Source: Pseudooceanicola nitratireducens (GTDB lineage: Bacteria; Pseudomonadota; Alphaproteobacteria; Rhodobacterales; Rhodobacteraceae). Taken from it: 64,000 nucleotides of DNA. The stretch lies in assembly GCF_900109195.1 (NCBI RefSeq), contig NZ_FNZG01000006.1:25023-89022 (forward strand), written 5' to 3'. How positions within the stretch are numbered: position 1 is the first letter of the stretch; each line of letters starts with the position of its first letter. The notes beneath the pieces are model-generated. The model was not told the DNA's origin, did no database searches, and saw nothing but the letters and a program-made list of their open reading frames with translations. The translations under genes and the position numbers were made by a program. Shown here one piece after another: positions 26,371-35,154 of this stretch.

Positions 26371-27465
26371 GTGAAAAAGGCCCTAATTACTGGCATTACG
26401 GGGCAGGACGGCTCCTACCTGGCTGAATTTCTTCTGGAAAAAGGGTACGAGGTCCACGGGATCAAACGACGCTCGAGCCTGTTCAATACCGAACGTGTGG
26501 ATCACATCTATCAAGACCCGCATGTCGATGATCAGCGCTTTATTATGCATTATGGCGATCTGACAGATACCTCGAACCTGGTGCGGATCGTGCAGCAGGT
26601 CCAGCCGGACGAGATCTACAACCTTGGTGCGCAAAGCCACGTCGCGGTCAGCTTCGAGGTGCCGGAATACACCGCCGATGTGGACGCCATCGGCACCCTG
26701 CGGCTGCTGGAAGCGATCCGCATTCTGGGTCTGGAGAAGAAAACGCGGTTCTACCAGGCCTCGACCTCGGAACTTTACGGTCAGGTGCAGGAGGTCCCGC
26801 AGCGCGAAACGACGCCTTTCTACCCGCGCTCGCCCTATGCCGTGGCCAAGCTCTATGCCTATTGGATCTGCGTGAACTACCGCGAGGCCTATGGGATCTA
26901 TGCCTGCAACGGCATCCTCTTCAATCACGAAAGCGAACGCCGCGGCGAGACCTTCGTGACCCGCAAGATCACCCGAGGCCTGGCGAACATCAGCCAGGGC
27001 CTGGAAGACTGCCTGTACCTGGGCAACATGGACGCCCTGCGCGACTGGGGTCATGCCCGTGACTACGTCCGCATGCAGTGGCTGATGCTGCAGCAGGAGG
27101 TGCCCGAGGATTTCGTCATCGCCACCGGCCAGCAACGGTCGGTCCGCGAATTCGTCGAGATGAGCGCCGCGCGCCTTGGCATCACCCTGACCTGGAGCGG
27201 CGAGGGCGTTGACGAAATCGGCACCGTCACGGCGGTGGACGCCGCGATCTCGCCCTCGGTCAAGGTGGGCGACGTGATCGTGCGCGTGGACCCCCGTTAT
27301 TTCCGCCCGACCGAGGTTGAAACCCTTCTGGGCGACCCGACCAACGCCAAGCAGAAACTGGGGTGGGAGCCTGAGACGACGCTGGAACAGATGGTCGACG
27401 AAATGGTCGCGGGCGATCTGAAGACGGCGCGCAAGGAAGCCTACCTTGCCACCAACTTCAAGTAA
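26371..27465 (+). CDS. gmd: GDP-mannose 4,6-dehydratase
   Basis: 364 residues from a GTG start. NAD(P)-binding Gly8-X-X-Gly11-X-X-Gly14 and the catalytic Ser/Thr131-132, Glu134, Tyr156 and Lys160 (SPYAVAK) are present, together with the family-specific [18 protein letters not shown] and [17 protein letters not shown] segments. It makes GDP-4-keto-6-deoxymannose, the precursor of GDP-rhamnose, GDP-fucose or GDP-perosamine. It is the first gene of the polysaccharide locus; no GDP-specific reductase or aminotransferase could be identified with certainty. Confidence 0.95.
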   Translation: MKKALITGITGQDGSYLAEFLLEKGYEVHGIKRRSSLFNTERVDHIYQDPHVDDQRFIMHYGDLTDTSNLVRIVQQVQPDEIYNLGAQSHVAVSFEVPEYTADVDAIGTLRLLEAIRILGLEKKTRFYQASTSELYGQVQEVPQRETTPFYPRSPYAVAKLYAYWICVNYREAYGIYACNGILFNHESERRGETFVTRKITRGLANISQGLEDCLYLGNMDALRDWGHARDYVRMQWLMLQQEVPEDFVIATGQQRSVREFVEMSAARLGITLTWSGEGVDEIGTVTAVDAAISPSVKVGDVIVRVDPRYFRPTEVETLLGDPTNAKQKLGWEPETTLEQMVDEMVAGDLKTARKEAYLATNFK

Positions 27466-27475
27466 GGGTCCGGCG

Positions 27476-27982
27476 ATGCTGTTCCCCCGCCTCGAAACCG
27501 CACCGATCACCCTGGGCGACGACCGCGGCAAGGTCGAGATCCTCTATGAAACGGACCGGGTGGTGCTTAAACGCTCCTCTTCGTCCGCGGGGGTGTTCCG
27601 TGGGCTGCACCGGCAGATCGCCCCGCATCTGCAGGACAAAATCATTCGCGTGATCTCGGGGCGAATCATCGACTTCGTCACCAATCCCGACGATCCCGAA
27701 GACCCCATCTGGCACAGCGAAATCGGCCCCGAGGACGGCTGGGTGCATATCGCCGCCAAATATGCCCATGGCTTCTATGCGCTTGAGGATGTGGTCTTCG
27801 AATATTTCTGCGAAGGCGGTTACATGGAAAGTGCCGAGGAAAGCTGGTACATCGCGCCTCAGGTCACCGAAATGCTGGGCGGCCGCCCGCTGCTTCTGTC
27901 CGACAAGGACCAGCACGGCACGCCCCTGCCCCGCCCGCTGAAACAAGCCCCGGATCATGTCCGCAGGAAGGATGCCGAATGA
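27476..27982 (+). CDS. RmlC-like sugar 3,5-epimerase family protein
   Basis: 168 residues from the ATG at 27476 (AAGGG upstream). The RmlC jelly roll is visible: VFRGLHRQIAPHLQDKIIRVISGRIIDFV includes the catalytic His of RGLH and the core strand, and AAKYAHGFYALEDVVFEYFCEGGY matches the second conserved region with the catalytic Tyr area. It likely epimerises a 4-keto-6-deoxy sugar, perhaps the Gmd product or a dTDP sugar. The next gene overlaps it by ATGA. Confidence 0.85.
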   Translation: MLFPRLETAPITLGDDRGKVEILYETDRVVLKRSSSSAGVFRGLHRQIAPHLQDKIIRVISGRIIDFVTNPDDPEDPIWHSEIGPEDGWVHIAAKYAHGFYALEDVVFEYFCEGGYMESAEESWYIAPQVTEMLGGRPLLLSDKDQHGTPLPRPLKQAPDHVRRKDAE

Positions 27983-28773
27983 CCAAGATGACCCTGCTGA
28001 CGGCCTGCTGGAATTCGGCCGGCACCATCGGCGACACGCTGAAATCGGTGAACGCCCAGACCTATGCGGACATTGACCACATCATCATCGACGGTGCGTC
28101 GAAGGATGACACCGTCAAGATCTGCGAAGACCTGGGTCAGCGCATCACCAAGATCGTCAGCGAACCCGACAAGGGCATCTATGACGCCTATAACAAGGGT
28201 CTGACCCATGCGACGGGCGACATCATCGGCTTCATCAACTCGGACGATTTCTACTGTTCCGACACGGTGATCCAAGAGGTGATGACCGCCTTTGAGGATC
28301 CGGCCATCGACGCGGTGCACGCCAATCTGGTCTATGTCGATCCCGAGGATACGGCGAAGATCGAACGCCACTGGAAGTCCCGGCAGATCACCCGCGCACG
28401 GCTTGAGACCGGGTTCATACCGGCGCATCCGACCGTCTTCCTGCGGCGCAATGTCTATGAAAAGGTCGGCAACTTTGACCTGACCTACCGGCTGGCGGCG
28501 GATTACGAATTCCTGCTGCGCACCTTCTACACCCATCAGATCCCGTCGCGGCACATCCCGCAGATCTGGGTCCGCATGCGGTCGGGCGGGGCAACGGGCG
28601 GCAATTTCCAAAGCGTCATGCGCCAGAACCGCGAAATCCGCGCGGCGCAGGAAAAGCACGGGCTGCAGTGCTCGCCAGTGCGGTTCTGGACGACCAAGAC
28701 CTCGGACCGGCTGATGCAGCGCCTGCGCGGCAAGTTCGTGAGCGCTCCGAACATTCTGGCTCCGGCGGGCTGA
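27979..28773 (+). CDS. Glycosyltransferase family 2
   Basis: 264 residues with a GT-A fold: N-terminal ACWNSAGTIGDTLKSVNAQTYADIDHIIIDGASKDDTV, then EPDKGIYDAYNKGLTHATGDIIGFINSDDFY containing the metal-binding NSDD motif. This is the WcaA/colanic-type short GT2 group that adds single sugars on the cytoplasmic face. It overlaps the previous gene by 4 bases (ATGA), indicating translational coupling. Confidence 0.92.
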   Translation: MTKMTLLTACWNSAGTIGDTLKSVNAQTYADIDHIIIDGASKDDTVKICEDLGQRITKIVSEPDKGIYDAYNKGLTHATGDIIGFINSDDFYCSDTVIQEVMTAFEDPAIDAVHANLVYVDPEDTAKIERHWKSRQITRARLETGFIPAHPTVFLRRNVYEKVGNFDLTYRLAADYEFLLRTFYTHQIPSRHIPQIWVRMRSGGATGGNFQSVMRQNREIRAAQEKHGLQCSPVRFWTTKTSDRLMQRLRGKFVSAPNILAPAG

Positions 28774-28776
28774 GGC

Positions 28777-29559
28777 ATGATCGGGGGCAAGAAAGTTCTG
28801 GCATTGATCCCGGCCCGCGCCGGGTCAAAAGGGCTGCCCGACAAGAACATCCGCCCGCTCATGGGCAAGCCGCTGCTGGCCTGGCCGATTGCGGCGGCCC
28901 TGGCCGCGCGCGCGGTGGACCGGGTCATCCTGTCGACGGACAGCGAAGACTATGCCCGGATCGGGCGCGCCCATGGGGCCGAGACTCCGTTCCTGCGGCC
29001 TGCCGATCTGGCCAGCGACACCGCGCCGTCCATCGGCTTCATCCTGCATGCGCTGGATACCCTGGCGGCAGAGGGCGAGGTCTATGACTACCTCGTGCTG
29101 CTGGAACCGACCTCTCCCCTGACCGAGGGGGGGGACATCGACGCCGCCCTTCAGGCGCTGGACGATGCCCGCCCGCAGGGGATCACCGCCGCCGTGGGCA
29201 TCGCCCCGATGGAGACCCAGCACCCCGCCTTCGCCGTCCGGCGCGACGCGGGAACCGGCGCGATCACCCCCTACGCGGGCGGCAGTTTCGCCACCCTGCC
29301 CCGCCGCCAGGACCTGGAGCCGGTCTTTGCCCTGGACGGCAGTTTCTATATCTCGACACCCCAGGCCCTGCGCGATGAACGCGGGTTCTGCCATGATAAC
29401 ACCATGGGCGTGCCGACCGACCGCGAAAAGGCGCTGGAGGTGGACGATCTGGTCGACTTCCTCTGCATCGAAGCCATCCTGACGCATCGTCAAAGCCACT
29501 TGGGTCAAAGCCACCCGAGCCAGACACACTTGAGATCCTCGATCGGAGATCAGACATGA
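28777..29559 (+). CDS. CMP-sugar synthetase (acylneuraminate cytidylyltransferase family)
   Basis: 260 residues. The nucleotide-binding loop LIPARAGSKGLPDKNIRPLMGKPLL (about 10-34) and the DR(V)ILSTDSEDYA and LLEPTSPLT segments identify the NeuA/PseF/LegF family, which activates nonulosonic acids with CTP. The last about 25 residues are an unusual three-fold QSHLG/QSHPS/QTHLR tail encoded by 15-bp tandem repeats. It overlaps the amidotransferase by ATGA. Confidence 0.9.
   Translation: MIGGKKVLALIPARAGSKGLPDKNIRPLMGKPLLAWPIAAALAARAVDRVILSTDSEDYARIGRAHGAETPFLRPADLASDTAPSIGFILHALDTLAAEGEVYDYLVLLEPTSPLTEGGDIDAALQALDDARPQGITAAVGIAPMETQHPAFAVRRDAGTGAITPYAGGSFATLPRRQDLEPVFALDGSFYISTPQALRDERGFCHDNTMGVPTDREKALEVDDLVDFLCIEAILTHRQSHLGQSHPSQTHLRSSIGDQT
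29489..29533 (+). repeat. Three 15-bp tandem repeats inside the CMP-synthetase 3' end
   Basis: GTCAAAGCCAC occurs at 29489 and again at 29504, and a diverged third unit follows. In frame this produces the pentapeptide repeats QSHLG, QSHPS and QTHLR at the C-terminus. The tract is in multiples of three, so changes in copy number would not shift the frame. Confidence 0.7.
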
Positions 29560-30761
29560 AAAAATGCACCCGTTGCCTCAACCCCGAGACCGTGGACACC
29601 CTGACCTTCGACGAAGAGGGCGTCTGTTCCGTCTGCCGCCAGGTTGAGTTCAAGGAAGAGAAGATCGACTGGGACGACCGCCGCAAGCAGCTGGACGGGC
29701 TGATCGACGAATACGCCAACAAGGGTCTGTATGACTGCATCGTGCCCTTCTCGGGCGGCAAGGACAGTGTCTTCCAGCTTTGGTACATTCGCCGGATCCT
29801 GAAGCTGAAGCCGCTGGTGGTGCGCTTCAACCACTGGGGCTATCGCCCCAAGGTCGAAGACAACAACACCATGGTCTTCAAGAAGCTGGGCGTCGACGTG
29901 GTCGAATTTCAGCCGAACTTCCACGTCGTGCGCGAACTGATGCTGGAAAGCTTCAAGCGCCGGGGCGATTTCTGCTGGCATTGCCACACCGGGATCTACG
30001 CCGGCGTCATGCACATGGCCGTGCGCTTTCAGGTGCCGCTGCTGTTCTGGGGCGAAAGCACCGCAGAATACCACAGCTGGTACACCTTCGAAGAGATGGA
30101 GGAAGTGGACGAGAAACGCTTCAACCGTCTGATGAACCAGGGCATCACCGCCGACGACATGTACGAATTCCTGCAGGGTCGGGTCGAAATGCGCGACCTG
30201 TGGATGTTCAACTATCCCAAGCGCAAAGATCTGATGAAGCTGAAGGTCCGCTCGATCTGCCTGGGCAACTACATCAAGTGGGACACCAAGGCGAACGTCG
30301 AACTGATCGGCAAAGAGCTGGACTGGTTCGGCCACGAGGTCGAAGGCGTGCCGCCGGAATTCCATTATGAGAAGGTTGAATGCACCTTCCAGGGGATGCG
30401 CGACTATTCCAAGTTCGTAAAGCGTGGCTACGGTCGGACCAACCACCTGATGTCCATCGACATCCGCAACGGCCGCAAGACCCGCGAAGAGGCCCTGCGC
30501 CTTGAAGAACAATACGACGGCAAGCGCCCCGCCTCGATGGATTGGTTCCTGGAAATCCTCAACATGACCGAGGACGAGTATTACGACTATCTCCGCGCCC
30601 ACGCGGTCCACCCGTGGGAATTCGACAAGGACAAGGTCGAGGACGGCCCCGTGCCCTATGACTTCGACAAATGGGACCGCACGGATCTGAGCGACGTGCC
30701 ACTTGGCCCCGACGGCCGCAACTTTGCCCCCGGCAAGGCAACCACGGACGCCGGCGAATGA
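29556..30761 (+). CDS. N-acetyl sugar amidotransferase, WbpG/PseA-like
   Basis: 401 residues. N-terminal paired cysteines (C4-X2-C7 and C24-X2-C27) look like a zinc knuckle, followed by the ATP-pyrophosphatase loop SGGKDS (66-71), with FCWHCHTGIYAG downstream. WbpG and PseA convert an N-acetyl group into acetamidino, using ammonia from a HisH/HisF-like pair, and such a pair follows directly in overlapping frames. With the CMP-nonulosonate synthetase upstream, the likely product is an amidinated Pse, Leg or related sugar. Confidence 0.92.
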   Translation: MKKCTRCLNPETVDTLTFDEEGVCSVCRQVEFKEEKIDWDDRRKQLDGLIDEYANKGLYDCIVPFSGGKDSVFQLWYIRRILKLKPLVVRFNHWGYRPKVEDNNTMVFKKLGVDVVEFQPNFHVVRELMLESFKRRGDFCWHCHTGIYAGVMHMAVRFQVPLLFWGESTAEYHSWYTFEEMEEVDEKRFNRLMNQGITADDMYEFLQGRVEMRDLWMFNYPKRKDLMKLKVRSICLGNYIKWDTKANVELIGKELDWFGHEVEGVPPEFHYEKVECTFQGMRDYSKFVKRGYGRTNHLMSIDIRNGRKTREEALRLEEQYDGKRPASMDWFLEILNMTEDEYYDYLRAHAVHPWEFDKDKVEDGPVPYDFDKWDRTDLSDVPLGPDGRNFAPGKATTDAGE

Positions 30762-31381
30762 TCGCAATCGTCGATTACGGCTTTGGCAACGTCCGGTCTC
30801 TGATGAACGCGCTGGATTTCTGCGGGGCCGAGGCCGAAATCACCCGCGATCCTGACGACTTTGACGCGGCGGACAGGATCATGCTGCCCGGCGTCGGGGC
30901 CTTTGGTGATGCGATCAAGGCGATCCGCGATCTGGGGCTGGAGCGCCCCCTGAACCAGCAGGTTCTGGAGAACCGCAAACCCGTCTTCGGCATCTGCCTG
31001 GGCATGCAGCTGTTCGCCAAGACCAGCACGGAACATGGTGAACACACCGGACTGGGCTGGATCGACAGCACGATCACCCGCATCCGCCCGAACGCCGATC
31101 TCAAGGTGCCGCAGGTCGGCTGGAACGAGCTTCAAATCTCGGGCGCGGAGTGGCTGTTTCAGGGTCTGCCGGCCAAGAAGAACGACGTCTATTTCGTGCA
31201 CAGCTATCACATGATCTGCAACGACCCGGCCGATCTGGTGGCCACGACCAATCACGGAGGCCCGGTCGCGGCGGCCATCAGCCGCGGCAACCTGACGGCC
31301 ACCCAGTTCCACCCCGAAAAAAGCCAGGACAACGGATTGCAGATCCTGCAGAACTGGCTGGATCACGACTTCGATGCTTAA
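30758..31381 (+). CDS. HisH-like glutaminase subunit (HisH paralogue for sugar amidation)
   Basis: 207 residues, complete class I glutamine amidotransferase. The nucleophile is Cys80 in GICLGMQL, and His185 and Glu187 in QFHPEK complete the triad. The start overlaps the amidotransferase stop as ATGA; the longer frame is discarded. Its position between the WbpG-like gene and a HisF-like protein lacking one catalytic Asp indicates ammonia supply for sugar amidation rather than histidine synthesis. Confidence 0.88.
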   Translation: MIAIVDYGFGNVRSLMNALDFCGAEAEITRDPDDFDAADRIMLPGVGAFGDAIKAIRDLGLERPLNQQVLENRKPVFGICLGMQLFAKTSTEHGEHTGLGWIDSTITRIRPNADLKVPQVGWNELQISGAEWLFQGLPAKKNDVYFVHSYHMICNDPADLVATTNHGGPVAAAISRGNLTATQFHPEKSQDNGLQILQNWLDHDFDA

Positions 31382-32147
31382 GAAACGGATCATCCCGAAA
31401 TTCCTCGTGCACGGCGGTCGCCTGATCAAGGGCGTGCGCTTTGACGAGAATTGGCGCGAGGCGGGCAACCCCGTATCGACCGCGCGGGTCTATGACAGCT
31501 ATGGCGTGGACGAGATGATCTTTCTCGACATCGACGCCACGCCCAACAATTCGATTGTTGACGGACGGATCATCGAACGCGTCTCGGAAGAGGTCTTCAT
31601 GCCCTTTACCGTCGGCGGCGGCGTGACCGAACTGGGCCAGATCGAAAAACTGCTGGCACAGGGCGCGGACAAGGTCTGTTTGACCACCGCTGCGATCCGC
31701 GATCCGGGCTTTGTGACCCGCGCGGCGTCGCGGTTTGGCGATCAGTGCATCGTGGTCAATGTCGACTACCGCGAAACCCCCGAGGGCCGGAAGGTCTTTG
31801 CCGGATGCGGCAAGGAGGAAACCGGCATGGATGCGGCCGAATGGGCGCTGCGCATGGAAGACGCCCACGCCGGAGAGATCATGATCACATCCGTCGACCG
31901 GGACGGCACCATGTCGGGCTATGACCTTGACCTGATCGCCGACCTCTCGGACCGGTTGGAAAAACCCCTGATCGCGTCTAGCGGGGCGGGATCGCTGAAA
32001 CACTGCATGGATGCGCTGAACGCCGGGGCCTCGGCCATCACGATTTCCAGCATGTTCATCTTCAGCGACCACAGCCCGATCAAGGTGCGCAGCTACCTGG
32101 CCACGAATGGCGTCGGGGTGCGGTCGCAACAGGGCAGCCGCTCATGA
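31374..32147 (+). CDS. HisF-like ammonia-channel subunit (HisF paralogue)
   Basis: 257 residues, a TIM barrel with HisF features (FLDIDAT, TVGGGV, SVDRDGTMSGYDLDLI, IASSGAGS). The catalytic Asp near position 11 of true HisF (IIPCLDV in the classical family) is replaced: the sequence reads IIPKFLV, giving Leu11. The second catalytic Asp (Asp131, VNVDYR) is kept. Loss of the first Asp would abolish the cyclase reaction while leaving the ammonia tunnel, consistent with paralogues in amidinated-sugar loci. Overlaps hisH by 8 bases and the next gene by ATGA. Confidence 0.88.
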   Translation: MLKKRIIPKFLVHGGRLIKGVRFDENWREAGNPVSTARVYDSYGVDEMIFLDIDATPNNSIVDGRIIERVSEEVFMPFTVGGGVTELGQIEKLLAQGADKVCLTTAAIRDPGFVTRAASRFGDQCIVVNVDYRETPEGRKVFAGCGKEETGMDAAEWALRMEDAHAGEIMITSVDRDGTMSGYDLDLIADLSDRLEKPLIASSGAGSLKHCMDALNAGASAITISSMFIFSDHSPIKVRSYLATNGVGVRSQQGSRS

Positions 32148-33076
32148 AGGCAAGCGACCTGACCTTCGACATCGTCCTGGGCGAGCCGCTGCTTGCCCTG
32201 CAGACGCTGCTCGACAGTCTGGTCCGCAACCTCGGCGCGGAAAGCTGGCTTTGGCTGCAGATCGGCCTGGCCCTTGGCCTGGGGCTTCTGGTTGATCTGA
32301 CCGAACGCCGCGACATGGTGAAACGCTACCTGTCGCGCAACTTCCGAGTCGATGCGACCTATGCGCTGGTCGATCTTCTGCACATCGCGCATTTCACCAT
32401 CATCATGCCCGCGGGCCTGTTCCTGACGACTCTGATGCAGACCCATCTGCCGGGCCTTCGGATCGCCGCCCTGGCCAATCTTCCGGCCTGGGCGCAGCTG
32501 CTGATCCTGTTCACCTTCACGGATTTCTGCGTCTACTGGTATCACCGGGCGCAGCACATGAACATCGTGCTCTGGCAGTTTCACAAGACCCACCACAGCC
32601 AGGAACACATGACTGCGCTGACGGTCTTTCGGATGCCCATTTTCGACCGGCTGGTGACGCTGGCCGTGCTGACGGTTCCGGCGACGGTGATGGATGTCAG
32701 CTATGCCTATCCGATCGGTATCGTCACGGTGATCTATTTCCACCAACTGATGGTGCATTCCGGCGTCGGCTGGTCGCTTGGTCCGCTTGGCTGGCTGATT
32801 GTCTCACCGCAGTTTCACGAGGTGCACCATTCCACCGCCCCGGCGCATATCGACAAGAACTTTGGCGGGGCGCTGGCGATTTGGGACCGGATCTTCGGAA
32901 CCTACGTGGCCCATGACGGCACCCCGCTGACCTGGGGACTGGTCGGCGAACGGGTGCCGGAAAGCTTCCTTGGCCAGATCTTTGTGCCATTCGTCGGAAT
33001 CCACGGACTGGTGCGTCGCCGGTGGCGCAAGGCACGGGCAAGGGCGCAGGCCGCCCCGCAGGAGCCCGCGGAATGA
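32144..33076 (+). CDS. Sterol desaturase/fatty acid hydroxylase-family membrane enzyme
   Basis: 310 residues with four or five hydrophobic segments and the diiron histidine clusters of this family: YWYHRAQHMN, LWQFHKTHHSQEHM, then FHQLMVH and FHEVHHSTAP. Members hydroxylate or desaturate membrane lipids and related acyl chains. It is embedded in the polysaccharide operon by ATGA overlaps on both sides, so it may modify a lipid carrier, an acyl substituent or a lipid anchor. That role is inference; no close functional analogue in such loci was recognised. Confidence 0.85.
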   Translation: MKASDLTFDIVLGEPLLALQTLLDSLVRNLGAESWLWLQIGLALGLGLLVDLTERRDMVKRYLSRNFRVDATYALVDLLHIAHFTIIMPAGLFLTTLMQTHLPGLRIAALANLPAWAQLLILFTFTDFCVYWYHRAQHMNIVLWQFHKTHHSQEHMTALTVFRMPIFDRLVTLAVLTVPATVMDVSYAYPIGIVTVIYFHQLMVHSGVGWSLGPLGWLIVSPQFHEVHHSTAPAHIDKNFGGALAIWDRIFGTYVAHDGTPLTWGLVGERVPESFLGQIFVPFVGIHGLVRRRWRKARARAQAAPQEPAE

Positions 33077-33735
33077 CCCCCCGGATCACCATGTCCCTGA
33101 CCGAGGCGCAGCTGGCCGAACATGTCGCGCGACAGCTGAACAACCTTGTGCCCGACCCGAGACCGGTGACGCCCGACGACCTGCGCCCCGCCCTGCCCGA
33201 GGCCTTGGCCCGGCTGGAGCATTGCTTTGGTCATGTCGACAACAAGTACTTCTTCGACGGGTCATCTGCCGTCTTCAGCCATCTGCACGGCGACCAATGG
33301 GCGATGTGGCTGTATCTTCTGTCGAACACGCTGTTCCGGCAGGGCGCCGGGGCGGACCTGTGTTCCAAGCTCTTTCTGCTGAACAAGGCGCTGCACGGCT
33401 GCGACATTTTCTACGAGGTCGCGCTGCCTTCAGTCTTTCTGCTGGTGCATCCGCTTGGCACCGTTCTGGGCCGTGGCGAATATTCGGATTTCTTCGTGTC
33501 CTACCAGCGCGTTGGCGTCGGATCGAACCACGATGTCTATCCCCGGTTCGGATCGCATGTCACGCTGCGGCCCGGGGCTTCGGTGCTGGGTAAGTCCTCT
33601 GTCGGCACGCATTGCCAGATCGCCGCCGACACCCTGGTCATCGACCGCGACATTGCCGATAATACCACCATCATGGGTCGCCCCGGCAGCTATCGCAACC
33701 GCGCGAACCCTTCTCCCTATCCGTTGTGGCGTTAA
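33073..33735 (+). CDS. Hexapeptide-repeat acyltransferase (serine-acetyltransferase-like)
   Basis: 220 residues. A helical N-terminal half (about 1-100) is followed by a left-handed beta-helix region (VGVGSNHDVYPRFGSHVTLRPG, SVLGKSSVGTHCQIAADTLVIDRDIADNT) ending IMGRPGSY. The arrangement recalls CysE, but substrate residues cannot be judged. It probably O- or N-acylates a sugar. Start is the ATGA overlap at 33073. Confidence 0.78.
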   Translation: MTPRITMSLTEAQLAEHVARQLNNLVPDPRPVTPDDLRPALPEALARLEHCFGHVDNKYFFDGSSAVFSHLHGDQWAMWLYLLSNTLFRQGAGADLCSKLFLLNKALHGCDIFYEVALPSVFLLVHPLGTVLGRGEYSDFFVSYQRVGVGSNHDVYPRFGSHVTLRPGASVLGKSSVGTHCQIAADTLVIDRDIADNTTIMGRPGSYRNRANPSPYPLWR

Positions 33736-33753
33736 CCCTTCCAAGGCTTCCTC

Positions 33754-35127
33754 ATGTTGAAAAACAAGACCGACAACCAGAACCTTCGTCAGCGTCTGCA
33801 CAACGTGATCCCGGGGGGCGCGCATACCTACAGCCGCGGCGACGATCAGTTCCCCGAAAACGCGCCCGCGCTTCTAGACCGGGGCAAGGGGGCCTATGTC
33901 TGGGACACCGAGGGGCGCAGATACCTGGATTATGGCATGGCGCTGCGGTCGGTCACGATCGGCTATGCCGATGACCGGGTGAATGCGGCCGCCCTTGATG
34001 CGATGAACCGGGGCGTCGGCCTGACCCGCGCCTCGATGGTCGAGCTTGAGGCCGCCGAACGCCTGTGCGACCTGATCCCCGGCGCGGAAATGGTGAAATT
34101 CGCCAAGAACGGGTCGAACGTCACCACCGCCGCCGCCAAAATCGCACGCGCCTATACCGGCCGTCGCTATATCTGTGTGCCGCGCCAGCATCCGTTCTTT
34201 TCCTTCGACGACTGGTTCATCGGCACGACCCCGGTGAAACGCGGGGTCCTGGCCGATCATTCCGCGACCACGCTTGTCTTCGACTACAACGACATCGCCA
34301 GCCTTCAGGCCCTGTTCGATGCCCACCCCGGTGAGATCGCCGGGGTGATGCTGGAACCCGCGACGCATATCACGCCCTGCCCCACGGGGACCTGTCAGGC
34401 CGAGTGGCCCGAAAAACCCGGCTGCCACTGCGGCGCGCCGGATTTTCTGCATCTGGTCCGCGATCTGACCCGCAGGAACGACGCGCTGCTGATCTTCGAC
34501 GAGATGATCACCGGCTTCCGCTGGCATCTGAAGGGCGCGCAGCATTTCTTCGGGGTCGAACCGGATCTGATGACCTTTGGCAAGGCGATGGCCAACGGTT
34601 TTGCCCTGGCCGCTGTCGCCGGCAAGCGCGAGTACATGCAGGTCGGTTCCATCGACGTGCCGGGAATGGAGCGCACCTTCCTTCTGTCCTCCACCCACGG
34701 AGGAGAGATGACCGCCCTTGCCGCCTTCCTCACCGCCAGTCGCATCTGCGAGGAAGAGGACGTGCCCGCCCATCTCTGGGCCTATGGCGCATCTTTGCGC
34801 GACGGGCTGAGCGCCTTGGCTGCGGATCACGGGCTGGCCGATCACTTTGTGCTGGAAGGACCGGCGGTGGCACTGAACTATGTGACACGCGGGGCCGATG
34901 GCACCCCCTCGGCCGAGATGCGGACGCTGTTTTCGCAAGAGATGATCCGCCAGGGCGTGCTGATACCCTGGATTTCGCTGGCGCAGGCGCATGGGGCCGA
35001 GGAGTTGGACCTGACGCTGCGCGCGGCGGACAAGGCGTTTGAAATCTACGCCAAGGCGCTTGAAGACGGACCCGCGGCCCATCTGAACGGCCCTGCCGTC
35101 AAACCCGTGTTCCGGCCTACGAACTGA
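33754..35127 (+). CDS. Class III aminotransferase, glutamate-1-semialdehyde-aminomutase-like
   Basis: 457 residues. PLP-enzyme signatures: IPGGAHTYSRGDDQFP at the N-terminus, FAKNGSNVTTAAAKIARAYTGR, LIFDEMITGFRWHLKGAQ, and the PLP lysine in MTFGKAMANGF. A cysteine-rich insertion (CPTGTCQAEWPEKPGCHCG) is unusual for HemL and suggests a specialised sugar or acid aminotransferase. It is not hemL by context, lying between an acyltransferase and an SDR in the polysaccharide operon. AAGG precedes the ATG. Confidence 0.85.
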   Translation: MLKNKTDNQNLRQRLHNVIPGGAHTYSRGDDQFPENAPALLDRGKGAYVWDTEGRRYLDYGMALRSVTIGYADDRVNAAALDAMNRGVGLTRASMVELEAAERLCDLIPGAEMVKFAKNGSNVTTAAAKIARAYTGRRYICVPRQHPFFSFDDWFIGTTPVKRGVLADHSATTLVFDYNDIASLQALFDAHPGEIAGVMLEPATHITPCPTGTCQAEWPEKPGCHCGAPDFLHLVRDLTRRNDALLIFDEMITGFRWHLKGAQHFFGVEPDLMTFGKAMANGFALAAVAGKREYMQVGSIDVPGMERTFLLSSTHGGEMTALAAFLTASRICEEEDVPAHLWAYGASLRDGLSALAADHGLADHFVLEGPAVALNYVTRGADGTPSAEMRTLFSQEMIRQGVLIPWISLAQAHGAEELDLTLRAADKAFEIYAKALEDGPAAHLNGPAVKPVFRPTN

Positions 35128-35154
35128 ACCCGAACCCAAGCGAAGGACATCGCA

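Noticed and set aside
30758..32147. HisH/HisF as part of histidine biosynthesis
   Set aside because: No other his gene is nearby, a WbpG/PseA-like gene overlaps hisH, and the HisF-like protein lacks the first catalytic Asp.
33754..35127. hemL (glutamate-1-semialdehyde aminomutase for haem synthesis)
   Set aside because: Only family-level similarity; a Cys-rich insertion and glycan-operon context argue for another substrate.
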